Shown here: positions 1 to 7,758 of the stretch, in pieces
Position numbering within the stretch: the first letter of the stretch is position 1
Layout of the letters: every line of letters begins with the position of its first letter
NCBI GenBank assembly: GCA_000435675.1
Contig: FR895135.1
Coordinates: 1 to 56,287, forward strand
Length of the DNA: 56,287 bases
Direction of reading: 5' to 3'
From: Eggerthella sp. CAG:298
GTDB taxonomy: Bacteria; Actinomycetota; Coriobacteriia; Coriobacteriales; Eggerthellaceae
Program-made: the position numbers and the translations under genes
The notes under the pieces: model-generated
What the model was told of the DNA's origin: nothing
Databases searched by the model: none
What the model saw: only the letters and a program-made list of their open reading frames with translations

Positions 1-788
1 CCCTACACGACATCAACCTCACGCTCGCACCCGGCACCTTCTTGGGCATAACAGGGGCTGCGGGTTCAGGCAAGTCAACGCTCACCTACGCATTCAACGG
101 CATCATCCCCCACTGCTATCCGGGCGATTTCTACGGCTCGGTGCAGGTATGCGGGCTTGATACCGTCGAAGCTGACCTTACCAGCATCTCGCGTTTGGTC
201 GGCAGCGTTTGCCAAGACATCGATAGCCAGATGGTCTCTTCCGTTGTCGAAGATGAGATCCTCTACGGACTCGAGAATTTCGGGGTGCCGAAGGATCAGA
301 TCGAACGCCGGCTTGCCGCCTCGCTCGAAGCGATGGGCATCGAAGCCCTGCGCGATCGCACGATCGACAGCCTTTCTGGAGGTCAGAAGCAAAAGGTAGC
401 GCTCGCATCCATCATCGCGCTCGAGCCCCGTGTGCTCGTGCTCGATGAACCGACCGCTGAGCTCGATCCGGTCTCGTCGGTCGGCGTCTTCAAGCTGCTC
501 AAAGACCACGCGCAGAAGAACAACACGACCATCGTGGTGGTCGAGCAGAAGATCGCGCTCCTCTCCCACTACGCTGATCTCCTGCTCGTGCTCGACCAGG
601 GGACGATCCGCTTTTGCGACACCCCAGAAGCGGTTCTCGCCCACTCTGCTGAACTGCTCGAGATGGGCATCAATTGCCCGCGCTCCACGAGCCTTATCAA
701 CCAGCTGCGCCACGATGGCTTCTACCGCGGCCCTTCCGTACGTGATGTGGAAGGTGCGTGCAACGTATGTAAGGAGGTGCTCGCATGA
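1..788 (+). CDS. ECF-type ABC transporter ATPase, first copy (5' end outside window)
   Basis: ATP-binding subunit that should power vitamin or metal uptake through an energy-coupling factor (ECF) transporter at the cytoplasmic membrane. The reading frame is open from base 3, so the true start lies upstream. Visible motifs are Walker A (GAAGSGKST, bases about 51-80), the Q-loop (VCQD), a canonical signature (LSGGQKQKVALAS) and Walker B (VLVLDEPTAELD), followed by an H-loop-region segment (VVVEQK). The stop overlaps the start of the next ATPase by four bases (ATGA), and EcfT follows, which is the usual A-A'-T order. The substrate-binding S component would be upstream, so the substrate cannot be named. 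The family call is firm. Confidence 0.9.
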   Translation, partial: LHDINLTLAPGTFLGITGAAGSGKSTLTYAFNGIIPHCYPGDFYGSVQVCGLDTVEADLTSISRLVGSVCQDIDSQMVSSVVEDEILYGLENFGVPKDQIERRLAASLEAMGIEALRDRTIDSLSGGQKQKVALASIIALEPRVLVLDEPTAELDPVSSVGVFKLLKDHAQKNNTTIVVVEQKIALLSHYADLLLVLDQGTIRFCDTPEAVLAHSAELLEMGINCPRSTSLINQLRHDGFYRGPSVRDVEGACNVCKEVLA

Positions 789-1687
789 TCGAGTTCCGTA
801 ATGTTCACGCTGCCTACGATGACCAGCTGCCCGTCTTGCGCGACGTGAGCTTCACGATCGATGATGGCGAATTCGTCGCCTTCGTAGGCACGAATGGCGC
901 AGGAAAATCCACTACCATGCGCCTGATGAATGGCCTGCTCAAACCAAGCGAAGGCACCGTATTGCTCAACGGAACACCCACCACCGAACTGCGTACGAGC
1001 GAGATCGCACGCAAAGTTGGCTTCCTCTTCCAGAATCCCGATCGGCAGATCTGCTGCAACACCGTGCGCGAAGAGCTGCTCTTCGGATTCAAAGCGCAAG
1101 GGCGCCTAGATGAGCAAGCGCAGGAAAAGGTCGATGCGATGATCGCGCACTTCAACTTCGACGCAGACGCTGAACCGTTCCTACTCAACCGCGGAACGCG
1201 CCAGCTTCTCGCACTCGCCTCCATTCTGGTAACCGAACCTGAGGTGCTCATCCTCGATGAGCCGACCACGGGGCTTGACTATCGCGAGTGCTGCAAAGTC
1301 ATGGAGGTGATCGAATGCGCACACCAAAAGGGCACCACCGTGGTGATGGTCTGCCACGATATGGAAGTGGTAGGCGATCACGCCAAACGGGTGATCGCCA
1401 TGACGAACGGCCAGATCGTTGCCGATGGCCCAACCTTCGAAGTGCTGCGCGATACGGATGTCTTGCACCGCGCAGACTTGATCGCCCCGCAGATCTGCGA
1501 GATCTCGATGCGGATTGCTCAAGAGCTTCCCGCACTTAGCACTACCCCTATTGCGCAGGCGAACACCTTGGGCGAGATGCGTCGCGCGATCGAGGGCACG
1601 CTCGAAACCAAAGAGCATGATTGCACCATCATCTACGAGAACACCGATGCACTCGTTGTTGAACGATGCGCGCTGATCAAGGAGTAA
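785..1687 (+). CDS. ECF-type ABC transporter ATPase, second copy, with atypical signature motif
   Basis: Second ATPase of the ECF transporter (300 aa). Walker A is GTNGAGKST and Walker B is VLILDEPTTGLD, followed by the H-loop in MVCHDMEVV. The ABC signature reads LNRGTRQLLALAS, where the family normally has LSGGQ, so the composite ATP site that uses this signature may be weakened. Asymmetric sites are known in other heterodimeric ABC ATPases; applying that here is inference. About 70 residues after the H-loop form a C-terminal domain without a recognisable motif. Translationally coupled to the preceding ATPase by an ATGA overlap; ecfT starts 3 bases downstream. Confidence 0.88.
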   Translation: MIEFRNVHAAYDDQLPVLRDVSFTIDDGEFVAFVGTNGAGKSTTMRLMNGLLKPSEGTVLLNGTPTTELRTSEIARKVGFLFQNPDRQICCNTVREELLFGFKAQGRLDEQAQEKVDAMIAHFNFDADAEPFLLNRGTRQLLALASILVTEPEVLILDEPTTGLDYRECCKVMEVIECAHQKGTTVVMVCHDMEVVGDHAKRVIAMTNGQIVADGPTFEVLRDTDVLHRADLIAPQICEISMRIAQELPALSTTPIAQANTLGEMRRAIEGTLETKEHDCTIIYENTDALVVERCALIKE

Positions 1688-1690
1688 GAA

Positions 1691-2470
1691 ATGGCACGTT
1701 TCCTCGAATATATCCCTGGCACGAGTTTCCTTCACCGCATGAATCCGCTCGCGAAGCTTGCCTGCGCCCTGCTCATCTCGATCGCCTGTTTTTGCTCGAC
1801 GAACATCATCTTCCTTGCCTGCATCCTCGTGCTCGACTTCGCGCTCGCAGCAACATGCAAGATGACCCGTCAAGCAGCAGGACTTGCAAAAGCAGTCGCG
1901 ATCTTCTCGACCATCCTTGCGCTCATCGCGTTGCTCACCACCCCGCAAGGCACGCTTCTCGTAGCGCTCCCTTGGGGATACATCGGCACGGGAAGCCTTT
2001 TGGCGGCCCTTATCATCATCATGCGCCTGATCGCCTGCGCGATCCCACTCTTCTTGGTGCTCTATATCACGAAGCTGGGCGACATCGCCAACGCGTGCTG
2101 CAAGGTCTTGCATGTTCCCTACAAATACGCCTTCACCTTCACGAGCGCCGTGCATTTCATCCCTGTATTCATGAACGACATGAAAGGCATCATGGAAGCG
2201 CAAACCGCGCGCGGAGTTGAATTCGATTCGGGCAGCATCGTGAAGAAGCTCCAGCTGATGGTGCCGCTTTGCGTTCCGCTGCTCGTCTCTTCAGTTCGCA
2301 AGATCAACAGCGCTGCGATCGCTGCAGAGGTGCGCGGCTTCAATCTACGCACGCCCGCAAGCGGCTACAAGGAATATCCTTTCTCGAGCAAAGATGTGCT
2401 GGCGATGGTGCTTTGCCTCGTCCTGATCGCGCTTGCCTTGGCGATCAACGTGCTTCCCACGCTCTTCTAA
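1691..2470 (+). CDS. ECF transporter transmembrane component EcfT
   Basis: Membrane scaffold (259 aa) linking the two ATPases to the substrate-binding component. The N-terminus PGTSFLHRMNPLAKL is the conserved EcfT/CbiQ opening, followed by several hydrophobic helices (roughly residues 23-60, 70-120 and a last one near 235-255). The cytoplasmic coupling motifs with Ala-Arg-Gly appear as MEAQTARGVEFD and AAEVRGFNLR, the paired 'A-R-G' helices that contact the ATPases. Last gene of the visible operon; the intergenic stretch after it has a short CCCTG/CAGGG hairpin but no clear U-run. Regulation and substrate are not visible. Confidence 0.88.
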   Translation: MARFLEYIPGTSFLHRMNPLAKLACALLISIACFCSTNIIFLACILVLDFALAATCKMTRQAAGLAKAVAIFSTILALIALLTTPQGTLLVALPWGYIGTGSLLAALIIIMRLIACAIPLFLVLYITKLGDIANACCKVLHVPYKYAFTFTSAVHFIPVFMNDMKGIMEAQTARGVEFDSGSIVKKLQLMVPLCVPLLVSSVRKINSAAIAAEVRGFNLRTPASGYKEYPFSSKDVLAMVLCLVLIALALAINVLPTLF

Positions 2471-2611
2471 GCTGCGTGCGTCGATCGAGCGCTCCCTGAA
2501 ACAGGGCGGGGCAAATGATGCGCGATCGAGGAACACACGGGCTGGTAACCCAAGCGTCCCCGGTTGTGCAGACGCACACAACGTAGTAGGCTTGCTCGAA
2601 AGATCGGTTCA

Positions 2612-2620
2612 CCCCCCCCC
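2612..2620. repeat. C9 homopolymer tract
   Basis: Nine consecutive cytosines lie directly before the ribosome binding site (GAAGAAGG, about 2621-2628) of the DNA glycosylase gene. Such tracts are prone to slipped-strand length change. Here it sits in the 5' leader, not in a coding frame, so any effect would be on expression. It could also simply be a sequencing or assembly weak point. Confidence 0.85.
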
Positions 2621-2634
2621 GAAGAAGGCAGCAC

Positions 2635-3141
2635 ATGGCACCAAATGAAGCACATATCATCCATGAGATCGAGCCGGTGTTCGATGCGGAAAGCCGCGTG
2701 CTCATGCTCGGAACGATGCCCTCGCCCAAATCACGCGAGCAAGGGTTTTACTACGGTCATCCGCAAAACCGCTTTTGGAAGGTGCTTGCCGCAGTGTTCG
2801 ACGCTGAAGTGCCGCAAACCATTCCCGAGAAGAAGCAACTCCTGCTCACACACCATATCGCGCTTTGGGACGTGCTCGCCTCTTGCACAATAGCTGGTGC
2901 AAGCGATGCGAGCATCCGCGACCCTAAGCCCAACGACATCGCCCGGCTATGCGCAGCGGCACCCATCGAGCAGATCTTCTGCACGGGCGCCAAAGCCACC
3001 CAGCTCTATCGCAAGCTCTGCGAACCTGCAGTGCACTTGCCTTGCGAACAGCTCCCTTCGACAAGCCCCGCGAATGCAGCGATGAAACTACCCGATCTTG
3101 TCGAGGCCTACCGGGCTGCTCTGCTCCCCTTCCTCGGCTGA
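2635..3141 (+). CDS. Hypoxanthine-DNA glycosylase (UDG superfamily family 6)
   Basis: Predicted DNA-deoxyinosine glycosylase (168 aa) that would excise hypoxanthine arising from adenine deamination, starting base excision repair in the cytoplasm. The diagnostic stretch is near the N-terminus: LGTMPSPKSREQGFYYGHP followed by QNRFW, the family-6 active-site signature. It ends with LPSTSPANA, the second UDG-superfamily motif. Length matches small family-6 enzymes. The start is set by GAAGAAGG seven bases upstream of the ATG. The gene stands alone between the ECF operon and the lipoprotein nuclease. A general G:U mismatch glycosylase is the main alternative, but the FYY-HP-NRFW motif favours family 6. 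Confidence 0.85.
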   Translation: MAPNEAHIIHEIEPVFDAESRVLMLGTMPSPKSREQGFYYGHPQNRFWKVLAAVFDAEVPQTIPEKKQLLLTHHIALWDVLASCTIAGASDASIRDPKPNDIARLCAAAPIEQIFCTGAKATQLYRKLCEPAVHLPCEQLPSTSPANAAMKLPDLVEAYRAALLPFLG

Positions 3142-3245
3142 GCTGCATAGTCCTCAGCTTGAGCTCACCTCGATTAAGGTTGTGTTTGACGAACAGTTCT
3201 TGATACTATTCGTTTCAAGTTGAAGCCACAGGCAGAATCGAGATC

Positions 3246-4277
3246 ATGGAAGATCCCACTAACAAAGCACGATCAACACTCGGATCGATAGTTGCCCTTT
3301 TCGCCAGCATCGCACTTGCACTTACCTTGCTGGGCGGCTGCACGACACCAGCCCAACAAGCTTCCCCTGAGTCGACAGCAAGCGCTCCTTGTGCACAAGA
3401 GCAAACGCAGGTAGGCGAGCAATCAAGTTCATCTGCTGATCTTGCGGAAGTTCCCGATTACTCAGGCCAGGATTATATCGTTCTGAACGACGATCGACCC
3501 ACCTTCTCCGAAGCTGACTGGGAAGTTCCCGATGGCACCGAAATCTATGGGGAACTTGATGCGCTCGGCCGTGCAACGGGAGCATTCGCAAAGCTCTGCG
3601 AGAACACGCGTCCTGCAAAGGGAAGCACGCGCGCGAAGAATATGCCCGATCCCAGCGGTTTCGTTCAGGCAAAGTATCCCCAGATCGGGCTCGATCATCT
3701 CTATGAGCGTTCGCACTTGATCGCTTATTCGCTCAGTGATGAAGCTGTGAACCCACTCGACCTGATCACGGGAACAGAGCACTTGAACCACGATGTCATG
3801 GCCAAATTCGAGGACCAGATCCGTGACTACCTGAATGCGGGGTATACCCACAAACGCCATGTGCTTATGCGCGTCACACCTGATTTCCGCGGTGATGACC
3901 TGGTTGCGCGCGGCGTGCAGATCGAAGCGCTTTCGCTCGAAGACAACGGTGCTTCAGTGTGCCTGAATGTGTACTGCTACAACATACAACCTGGCGTGGT
4001 GATCGACTATGCAACAGGCAAGAGCAGACTTGGTGACCCTTCTACAAACAACCCGTTGGCAAATAATGCAAAAACGAATGAACAAGCCCAAGAGAGCACT
4101 TCTGCCGCCGAAGCAATCGAGCGCTCCTACGTGCTCAACACGAACACCAAGCGCTTCCACTATCCAGATTGTTCATCGGTAGATGACATGAAAGCAAAGA
4201 ATCGATCAGACATTACCGATACCCGTGAACACCTGATCGAAATCGGCTACAAACCTTGCGCCCGCTGCAACCCCTAA
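3246..4277 (+). CDS. Secreted lipoprotein DNA/RNA non-specific nuclease with C-terminal Ada-like metal-binding domain
   Basis: Predicted surface nuclease (343 aa) of the EndA/streptodornase type. A signal peptide (about residues 10-31) ends in a lipobox LLGGC, with lipidated Cys32. A low-complexity Ser/Glu/Gln linker follows. The nuclease core runs from about residue 75 to 255 and contains YERSHLIAYSL (putative catalytic His157, in place of the DRGH core) and NPLDLITGTEHLN, matching the conserved NLVTGT segment. Residues about 293-343 (YVLNTNTKRFHYPDC to CARCNP) form a small Cys/His module that often accompanies secreted nucleases and resembles the Ada metal-binding fold. A role in nutrient nucleic acid use is inference. 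The ATG lacks a strong ribosome site. Confidence 0.85.
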   Translation: MEDPTNKARSTLGSIVALFASIALALTLLGGCTTPAQQASPESTASAPCAQEQTQVGEQSSSSADLAEVPDYSGQDYIVLNDDRPTFSEADWEVPDGTEIYGELDALGRATGAFAKLCENTRPAKGSTRAKNMPDPSGFVQAKYPQIGLDHLYERSHLIAYSLSDEAVNPLDLITGTEHLNHDVMAKFEDQIRDYLNAGYTHKRHVLMRVTPDFRGDDLVARGVQIEALSLEDNGASVCLNVYCYNIQPGVVIDYATGKSRLGDPSTNNPLANNAKTNEQAQESTSAAEAIERSYVLNTNTKRFHYPDCSSVDDMKAKNRSDITDTREHLIEIGYKPCARCNP

Positions 4278-4296
4278 TGCCCATACGCAGAGGGTC

Positions 4297-4686
4297 TTAC
4301 TTGTTCAGCTTTGCGTTCGCCTTCGACTGGAAGCGCTCTTTATCAACGATGAAGCGATCGTGCGTACCGCGACCAACGATCCCCTGTTCATCGACCACTT
4401 CCACCGTAAAGGAAAGCGCACGTCCATCAACCTTCACCAATTCACTCTTGCAGGAGACTTCCATGCCAATAGGCGTGGGTGCATCATGAGAGATGTTGAG
4501 GTTCGTGCCTACCGTTGTCTGTCCAGGATCGAGCTCATCTTCCACGCTACGAGCGCACGTGTATTCGATAAGATTGATCATCGCAGGTGTGGCGAACACT
4601 TCAACCGTTCCGCTACCCAGCGCAAGAGCAGTATTCTGCTCGGTGACCATCGTTGTTTCAGTGTTCGTGATACCAGCTTCCAACAT
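4297..4686 (-). CDS. Hotdog-fold thioesterase, FlK (fluoroacetyl-CoA thioesterase)-like
   Basis: Small (129 aa) acyl-CoA thioesterase-like protein of the hotdog superfamily. The segment GSGTVEVFATPAMINLIEYTC is characteristic of FlK-like proteins, and VGTNLNISHDAPTPIGMEV supplies the central helix-strand region with the His. The start has a strong ribosome site (GGAGGAACAGT before the ATG). In gut anaerobes this family is widespread and usually of unknown substrate; fluoroacetyl-CoA is unlikely. It converges with the lipoprotein nuclease gene (19 bases apart) and lies 79 bases downstream of the ZIP transporter gene. Confidence 0.8.
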   Translation of the reverse strand: MLEAGITNTETTMVTEQNTALALGSGTVEVFATPAMINLIEYTCARSVEDELDPGQTTVGTNLNISHDAPTPIGMEVSCKSELVKVDGRALSFTVEVVDEQGIVGRGTHDRFIVDKERFQSKANAKLNK

Positions 4687-4765
4687 ACTGTTCCTCCGTA
4701 TCGGTCGCTTTCCAGATCCAATCGTTTTATTGCCCAGCCATAAGAATATTCAGTATACGCTAGAG

Positions 4766-5557
4766 TTAGCCCAAAGCAACATCCAAGATCATCATGAGCA
4801 CAAAACCAATCGCAACGCCAATGGTGCCAATGTTGCTATGTTTGCCACTCTGAGTTTCAGGAATTAGCTCCTCAACCACCACATAGATCATCGCCCCGGC
4901 TGCAAAGGCAAGCACATAGGGCAAGATGGGAGTAACCACGCTGGTAAGCGCGAGCATCAACAGCACGCCTGCTGGTTCGATCACTCCAGAAAGAACACCG
5001 AGCCCGAAAGCTTTGCTCTTGGAAACTCCATTGGCAACGAGCGGCATCGATATCACCGCGCCTTCAGGAATATTTTGAACCGCGATGCCGATCGCAAGGG
5101 CCACCACGCCCGCGAGCGCAATACTGCTTTGCCCTGAGATGAAACCAGCAAGCACCACGCCCACCGCCATGCCTTCTGGCAAATTATGGATCGCAATGGC
5201 CAAAAAGAGCATCGTCGAATCCTTTAGATGGCTAGGCAACCCTTCGGGCTTGTCAGAATCAAGATGAAGATGAGGCAGGAGTGAATCGATGATGAGCAAC
5301 ACGCCCATGCCTGCAAGAAAGCCCACAGAAGCTGGAATCCAAGGGATGATCCCTTGTTCAGCTGCCATATCGATCGCAGGGTTGATCAAGCTCCACACCG
5401 ACGCAGCGATCATCACGCCAGCTGCAAAGCCCAAAAGTGCCTTTTGGAACAAAGTGCTGATCTGCTTTTTCATGAAGAACGCAAGAGCAGATCCCAATGT
5501 TGTCCCTGCCAGAGGAACCGTTAGCGCAACAACGACACCAAGCATCATGGTATTCAC
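4766..5557 (-). CDS. ZIP family divalent metal transporter
   Basis: Eight-helix ZIP transporter (263 aa) that would import Zn(II), Fe(II) or Mn(II) across the cytoplasmic membrane. The two metal-binding helices are clear: HNLPEGMAVG (helix IV, about residues 123-132) and IPEGAVISMPL (helix V). A His/Asp-containing loop (LLPHLHLDSDKPEG) sits between helices III and IV, as in the family. A GTG start at 5557 follows an AGAGGA ribosome site; ATGs at codons 4 and 5 are alternatives. The metal cannot be assigned from sequence. It is transcribed away from the LysR gene's 3' end with 183 bases between. Confidence 0.88.
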   Translation of the reverse strand: MNTMMLGVVVALTVPLAGTTLGSALAFFMKKQISTLFQKALLGFAAGVMIAASVWSLINPAIDMAAEQGIIPWIPASVGFLAGMGVLLIIDSLLPHLHLDSDKPEGLPSHLKDSTMLFLAIAIHNLPEGMAVGVVLAGFISGQSSIALAGVVALAIGIAVQNIPEGAVISMPLVANGVSKSKAFGLGVLSGVIEPAGVLLMLALTSVVTPILPYVLAFAAGAMIYVVVEELIPETQSGKHSNIGTIGVAIGFVLMMILDVALG

Positions 5558-5740
5558 AGCACTTCATTCCTCTCTTGCTCAGATAATGGACAACTACAGC
5601 TTAGTCTCTTTTTTGTTGATTCGATTTGCACGAAACAGAATCGTTGCTAAACGTTAAGACGAATGCGAATAACACCATGCGATGCTGAGATCCCTCAAGC
5701 ATTCGCAAACAGGCACCCTAGAAGCGCCCCTTCTTAGCTC

Positions 5741-6682
5741 TTAACCATTCCATATCTCGCCAAAGCACTCGAGCAGAAATGTGCGAAATGCTCGCGCGAC
5801 AGGCTTCTCGATCCCTTGCGAAGTAAGCTCGATGCTGATCGTGCGCTGGAATCCCTCTTCAACGAGCGGCAGCCAAAGCGTTTTTTCAGGGTCGACGGGT
5901 CCCCAACTGTGCTCAGGCCAAAACCCAACCCCGAGTCCGAGCGCGATCATCTTGCGCACCACTGAAGGGTTATCGCTCTCGAAGGCCAGATGGAGAGCAA
6001 AACCATAATGCTTGCACAGAAGATCGCACTGACGACGAAATCCTCGTCTTCCAGCAAGGCAGATGAAATGAGCTTCACGCAGATCCGCCAGTGAGGGCAT
6101 TTCAGGCAAAGATGAGCGCAGCGAGATAGGAACTGCGATGCCGATCCGTTCAGTGAATCTCTCTCTTGTACGATCCTTCATGCCCTTTGCCTTCGCCACA
6201 GCCGCATTCGTTTCATCAACACCAGAGCCTTCTTTGTGGCAGCTCGCGTATGTAGACGTGATGTTCGAAACGGTTTTGATCACGATATCGCTCGAACGTG
6301 CCTCCTCATCTTGCGAAACAGTAAAAGCTACCTCAGGGTGCTCGCGCGAATACCGCGCGATCGCATCCACCACCACCGCGGAAGCGCTCTCGATGCAGAT
6401 CTCGATCGTCTGCTGCCACTGCGTCGAGAATATCTTCACGGCATCTTCTGCTTCATCGAGCGTACGCATCGCTTGGGCTGCATGCTGCTTGAGGAAGAGC
6501 CCTTCTTCGGTCAGGCGGATATTGCGACCCTCTCCTGCTATGAGCGTTACCCCTAACTCCTCTTCGAGCCGATGGATCGCACGCGTGAGTGCAGGCTGAG
6601 AAATACCCAGCATATTCGCCGCCTGGGTAACATGTTCGGTCTCAGCGACCACAAGAAAGTATCGAAGCTTATTGAGATCCAT
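5741..6682 (-). CDS. LysR-family transcriptional regulator
   Basis: DNA-binding regulator (313 aa from the chosen start). The N-terminal winged helix is canonical: MDLNKLRYFLVVAETEHVTQ, then AANMLGISQPALTRAIHRLE. The remainder is a periplasmic-binding-like effector domain. An in-frame start 12 codons upstream (6718) exists, but the ATG at 6682 aligns with the family and leaves the palindrome at 6692-6706 outside the gene. The target may be itself or the divergent small membrane protein gene at 6891; the ligand is unknown. No strong ribosome site precedes the ATG. Confidence 0.88.
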   Translation of the reverse strand: MDLNKLRYFLVVAETEHVTQAANMLGISQPALTRAIHRLEEELGVTLIAGEGRNIRLTEEGLFLKQHAAQAMRTLDEAEDAVKIFSTQWQQTIEICIESASAVVVDAIARYSREHPEVAFTVSQDEEARSSDIVIKTVSNITSTYASCHKEGSGVDETNAAVAKAKGMKDRTRERFTERIGIAVPISLRSSLPEMPSLADLREAHFICLAGRRGFRRQCDLLCKHYGFALHLAFESDNPSVVRKMIALGLGVGFWPEHSWGPVDPEKTLWLPLVEEGFQRTISIELTSQGIEKPVARAFRTFLLECFGEIWNG

Positions 6683-6691
6683 GGTTGAATC

Positions 6692-6706
6692 ATACCTAAT
6701 AGGTAT
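6692..6706. promoter_or_regulatory. Putative LysR operator (T-N11-A palindrome)
   Basis: A perfect inverted repeat ATACCT-AAT-AGGTAT with the T-N11-A form of LysR-type operators (T6693, A6705). It lies 10 bases upstream of the LysR start codon and in the divergent intergenic region before 6891. Position and form suggest autoregulation. This is inference from family knowledge. Confidence 0.6.
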
Positions 6707-6890
6707 CAATACTTGCAAATCAATATATTGGAATAAACACTCACGGAGCGAGAGAATCTAAAGAGCGATCCTGATGCCGCTAAACCTGCGAACGCCCAAA
6801 CCGCGAACGCTCAGATCACACTTTCGCAGGGACCTCGAACAGAAAACGCCTGCGGGAAGAAATCGTACAGAAGAAAGGAACTGATACCCG

Positions 6891-7256
6891 ATGTTCATAG
6901 CAGAACTCTTGGAAGCAGGGATGCTCATCTGCTTCGGTCTTTCTTGGCCGATGAACGCCTACAAATCCTATAAAGCCAAAACTGCGCTTGGCACGAGCTG
7001 GCAATTCCTTGCGCTCATCTGTGCAGGGTATGCATGCGGGGTTGCCGCGAAGCTCACGCTCGGCTCGCTCAACTGGGTCCTGGCGGTCTATATCCTCAAT
7101 TGCTTCTTCTTAGCGGCGAATTGGGTTGTCTACTTCCGTAATCGCAAACTCGACCGCATGCGTCAACTACAAAACGCGAAGGATCGAAACGAACAGGCCG
7201 CTCTTACACAAGGCAAACCTGACTCTCTTGTTTTAGCCCAGGAAGCTTCCTACTAG
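6891..7256 (+). CDS. Small PQ-loop/SWEET-like membrane protein
   Basis: A 121-aa protein with three predicted membrane helices (about residues 3-20, 36-55 and 62-83) and a hydrophilic basic tail. The segment CFGLSWPMNAYKSYKAKTA resembles the PQ-loop motif (Pro after helix 1, then a Lys/Ser/Thr-rich loop), as in half-SWEET-like proteins common in gut anaerobes. Function is not established; a small-solute transporter subunit acting as an oligomer is possible. The gene is divergent from the LysR gene across a region holding the palindrome at 6692 and is followed by a good terminator, so it forms its own transcript. Confidence 0.65.
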   Translation: MFIAELLEAGMLICFGLSWPMNAYKSYKAKTALGTSWQFLALICAGYACGVAAKLTLGSLNWVLAVYILNCFFLAANWVVYFRNRKLDRMRQLQNAKDRNEQAALTQGKPDSLVLAQEASY

Positions 7257-7274
7257 CCTTGAGCATCATGGAAT

Positions 7275-7310
7275 GGGACAACAAGCTACGTCCCCGTTGT
7301 CCTTCTTTTC
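7275..7310 (+). terminator. Rho-independent terminator after the PQ-loop-like gene
   Basis: The stem GGACAAC (7276-7282) pairs with GTTGTCC (7296-7302) around a 13-base loop, and is followed by TTCTTTTC. It lies 19 bases after the stop at 7256. Confidence 0.7.
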
Positions 7311-7435
7311 GCTGATATGCACACCGATTACATCATGGGCGAGACCGAGGATGAGCCATGGTAGTCAAGATTCGGGGTGGTAATAAGTGGTAATAACGCT
7401 CTCCCGTTTTTACCTCATTTTTCGGTTTTTGTCCT

Positions 7436-7479
7436 AAAAATGAGAAAAGGTCAAACCGCTCATTTTCACGGTCTGACCT
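7436..7479 (-). terminator. Rho-independent terminator after tRNA-Thr
   Basis: On the minus strand an 11-bp stem (7479-7469 with 7458-7448, one G-U pair) closes a 10-base loop and is followed by TTTTCTCATTTTT. It lies 10 bases past the tRNA 3' end. Confidence 0.8.
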
Positions 7480-7489
7480 GGTGTTTTGA

Positions 7490-7565
7490 TGGTGCCGCCA
7501 ACAGGAATCGAACCCGCAACCCACTGATTACAAATCAGTTGCGCTACCAATTGCGCCATGGCGGC
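7490..7565 (-). tRNA. tRNA-Thr (anticodon UGU), CCA encoded
   Basis: A 76-nt cloverleaf on the minus strand. The acceptor stem GCCGCCA/TGGCGGC is perfect, followed by discriminator A and an encoded CCA. The anticodon arm ACTGA-TTTGTAA-TCAGT has anticodon TGT (Thr, reading ACN codons). The T arm is GCGGG-TTCGATT-CCTGT. It stands alone, with its own terminator, not in a tRNA cluster. Confidence 0.97.
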
Positions 7566-7758
7566 ATTTCGTATTCTGTCTGGTACTTTGCAGACGAAAA
7601 ACAGCCAACGAACCACCAGACGATAGCAAAAAGAGACAAGCCCTTTTCCGCCGATTGATTCTAGCACACTTTACTTCCCCTCGATATGCGCTTGCGGTAA
7701 AAGTGCACCACGAATGCGCTTGCGCACAAGAAGCCTTCTCATCTCCCAACGCGCACGA

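Noticed and set aside
2471..2634. CCCTG-AAA-CAGGG hairpin after ecfT as a terminator
   Set aside because: The stem is only 5 bp and no T-run follows.
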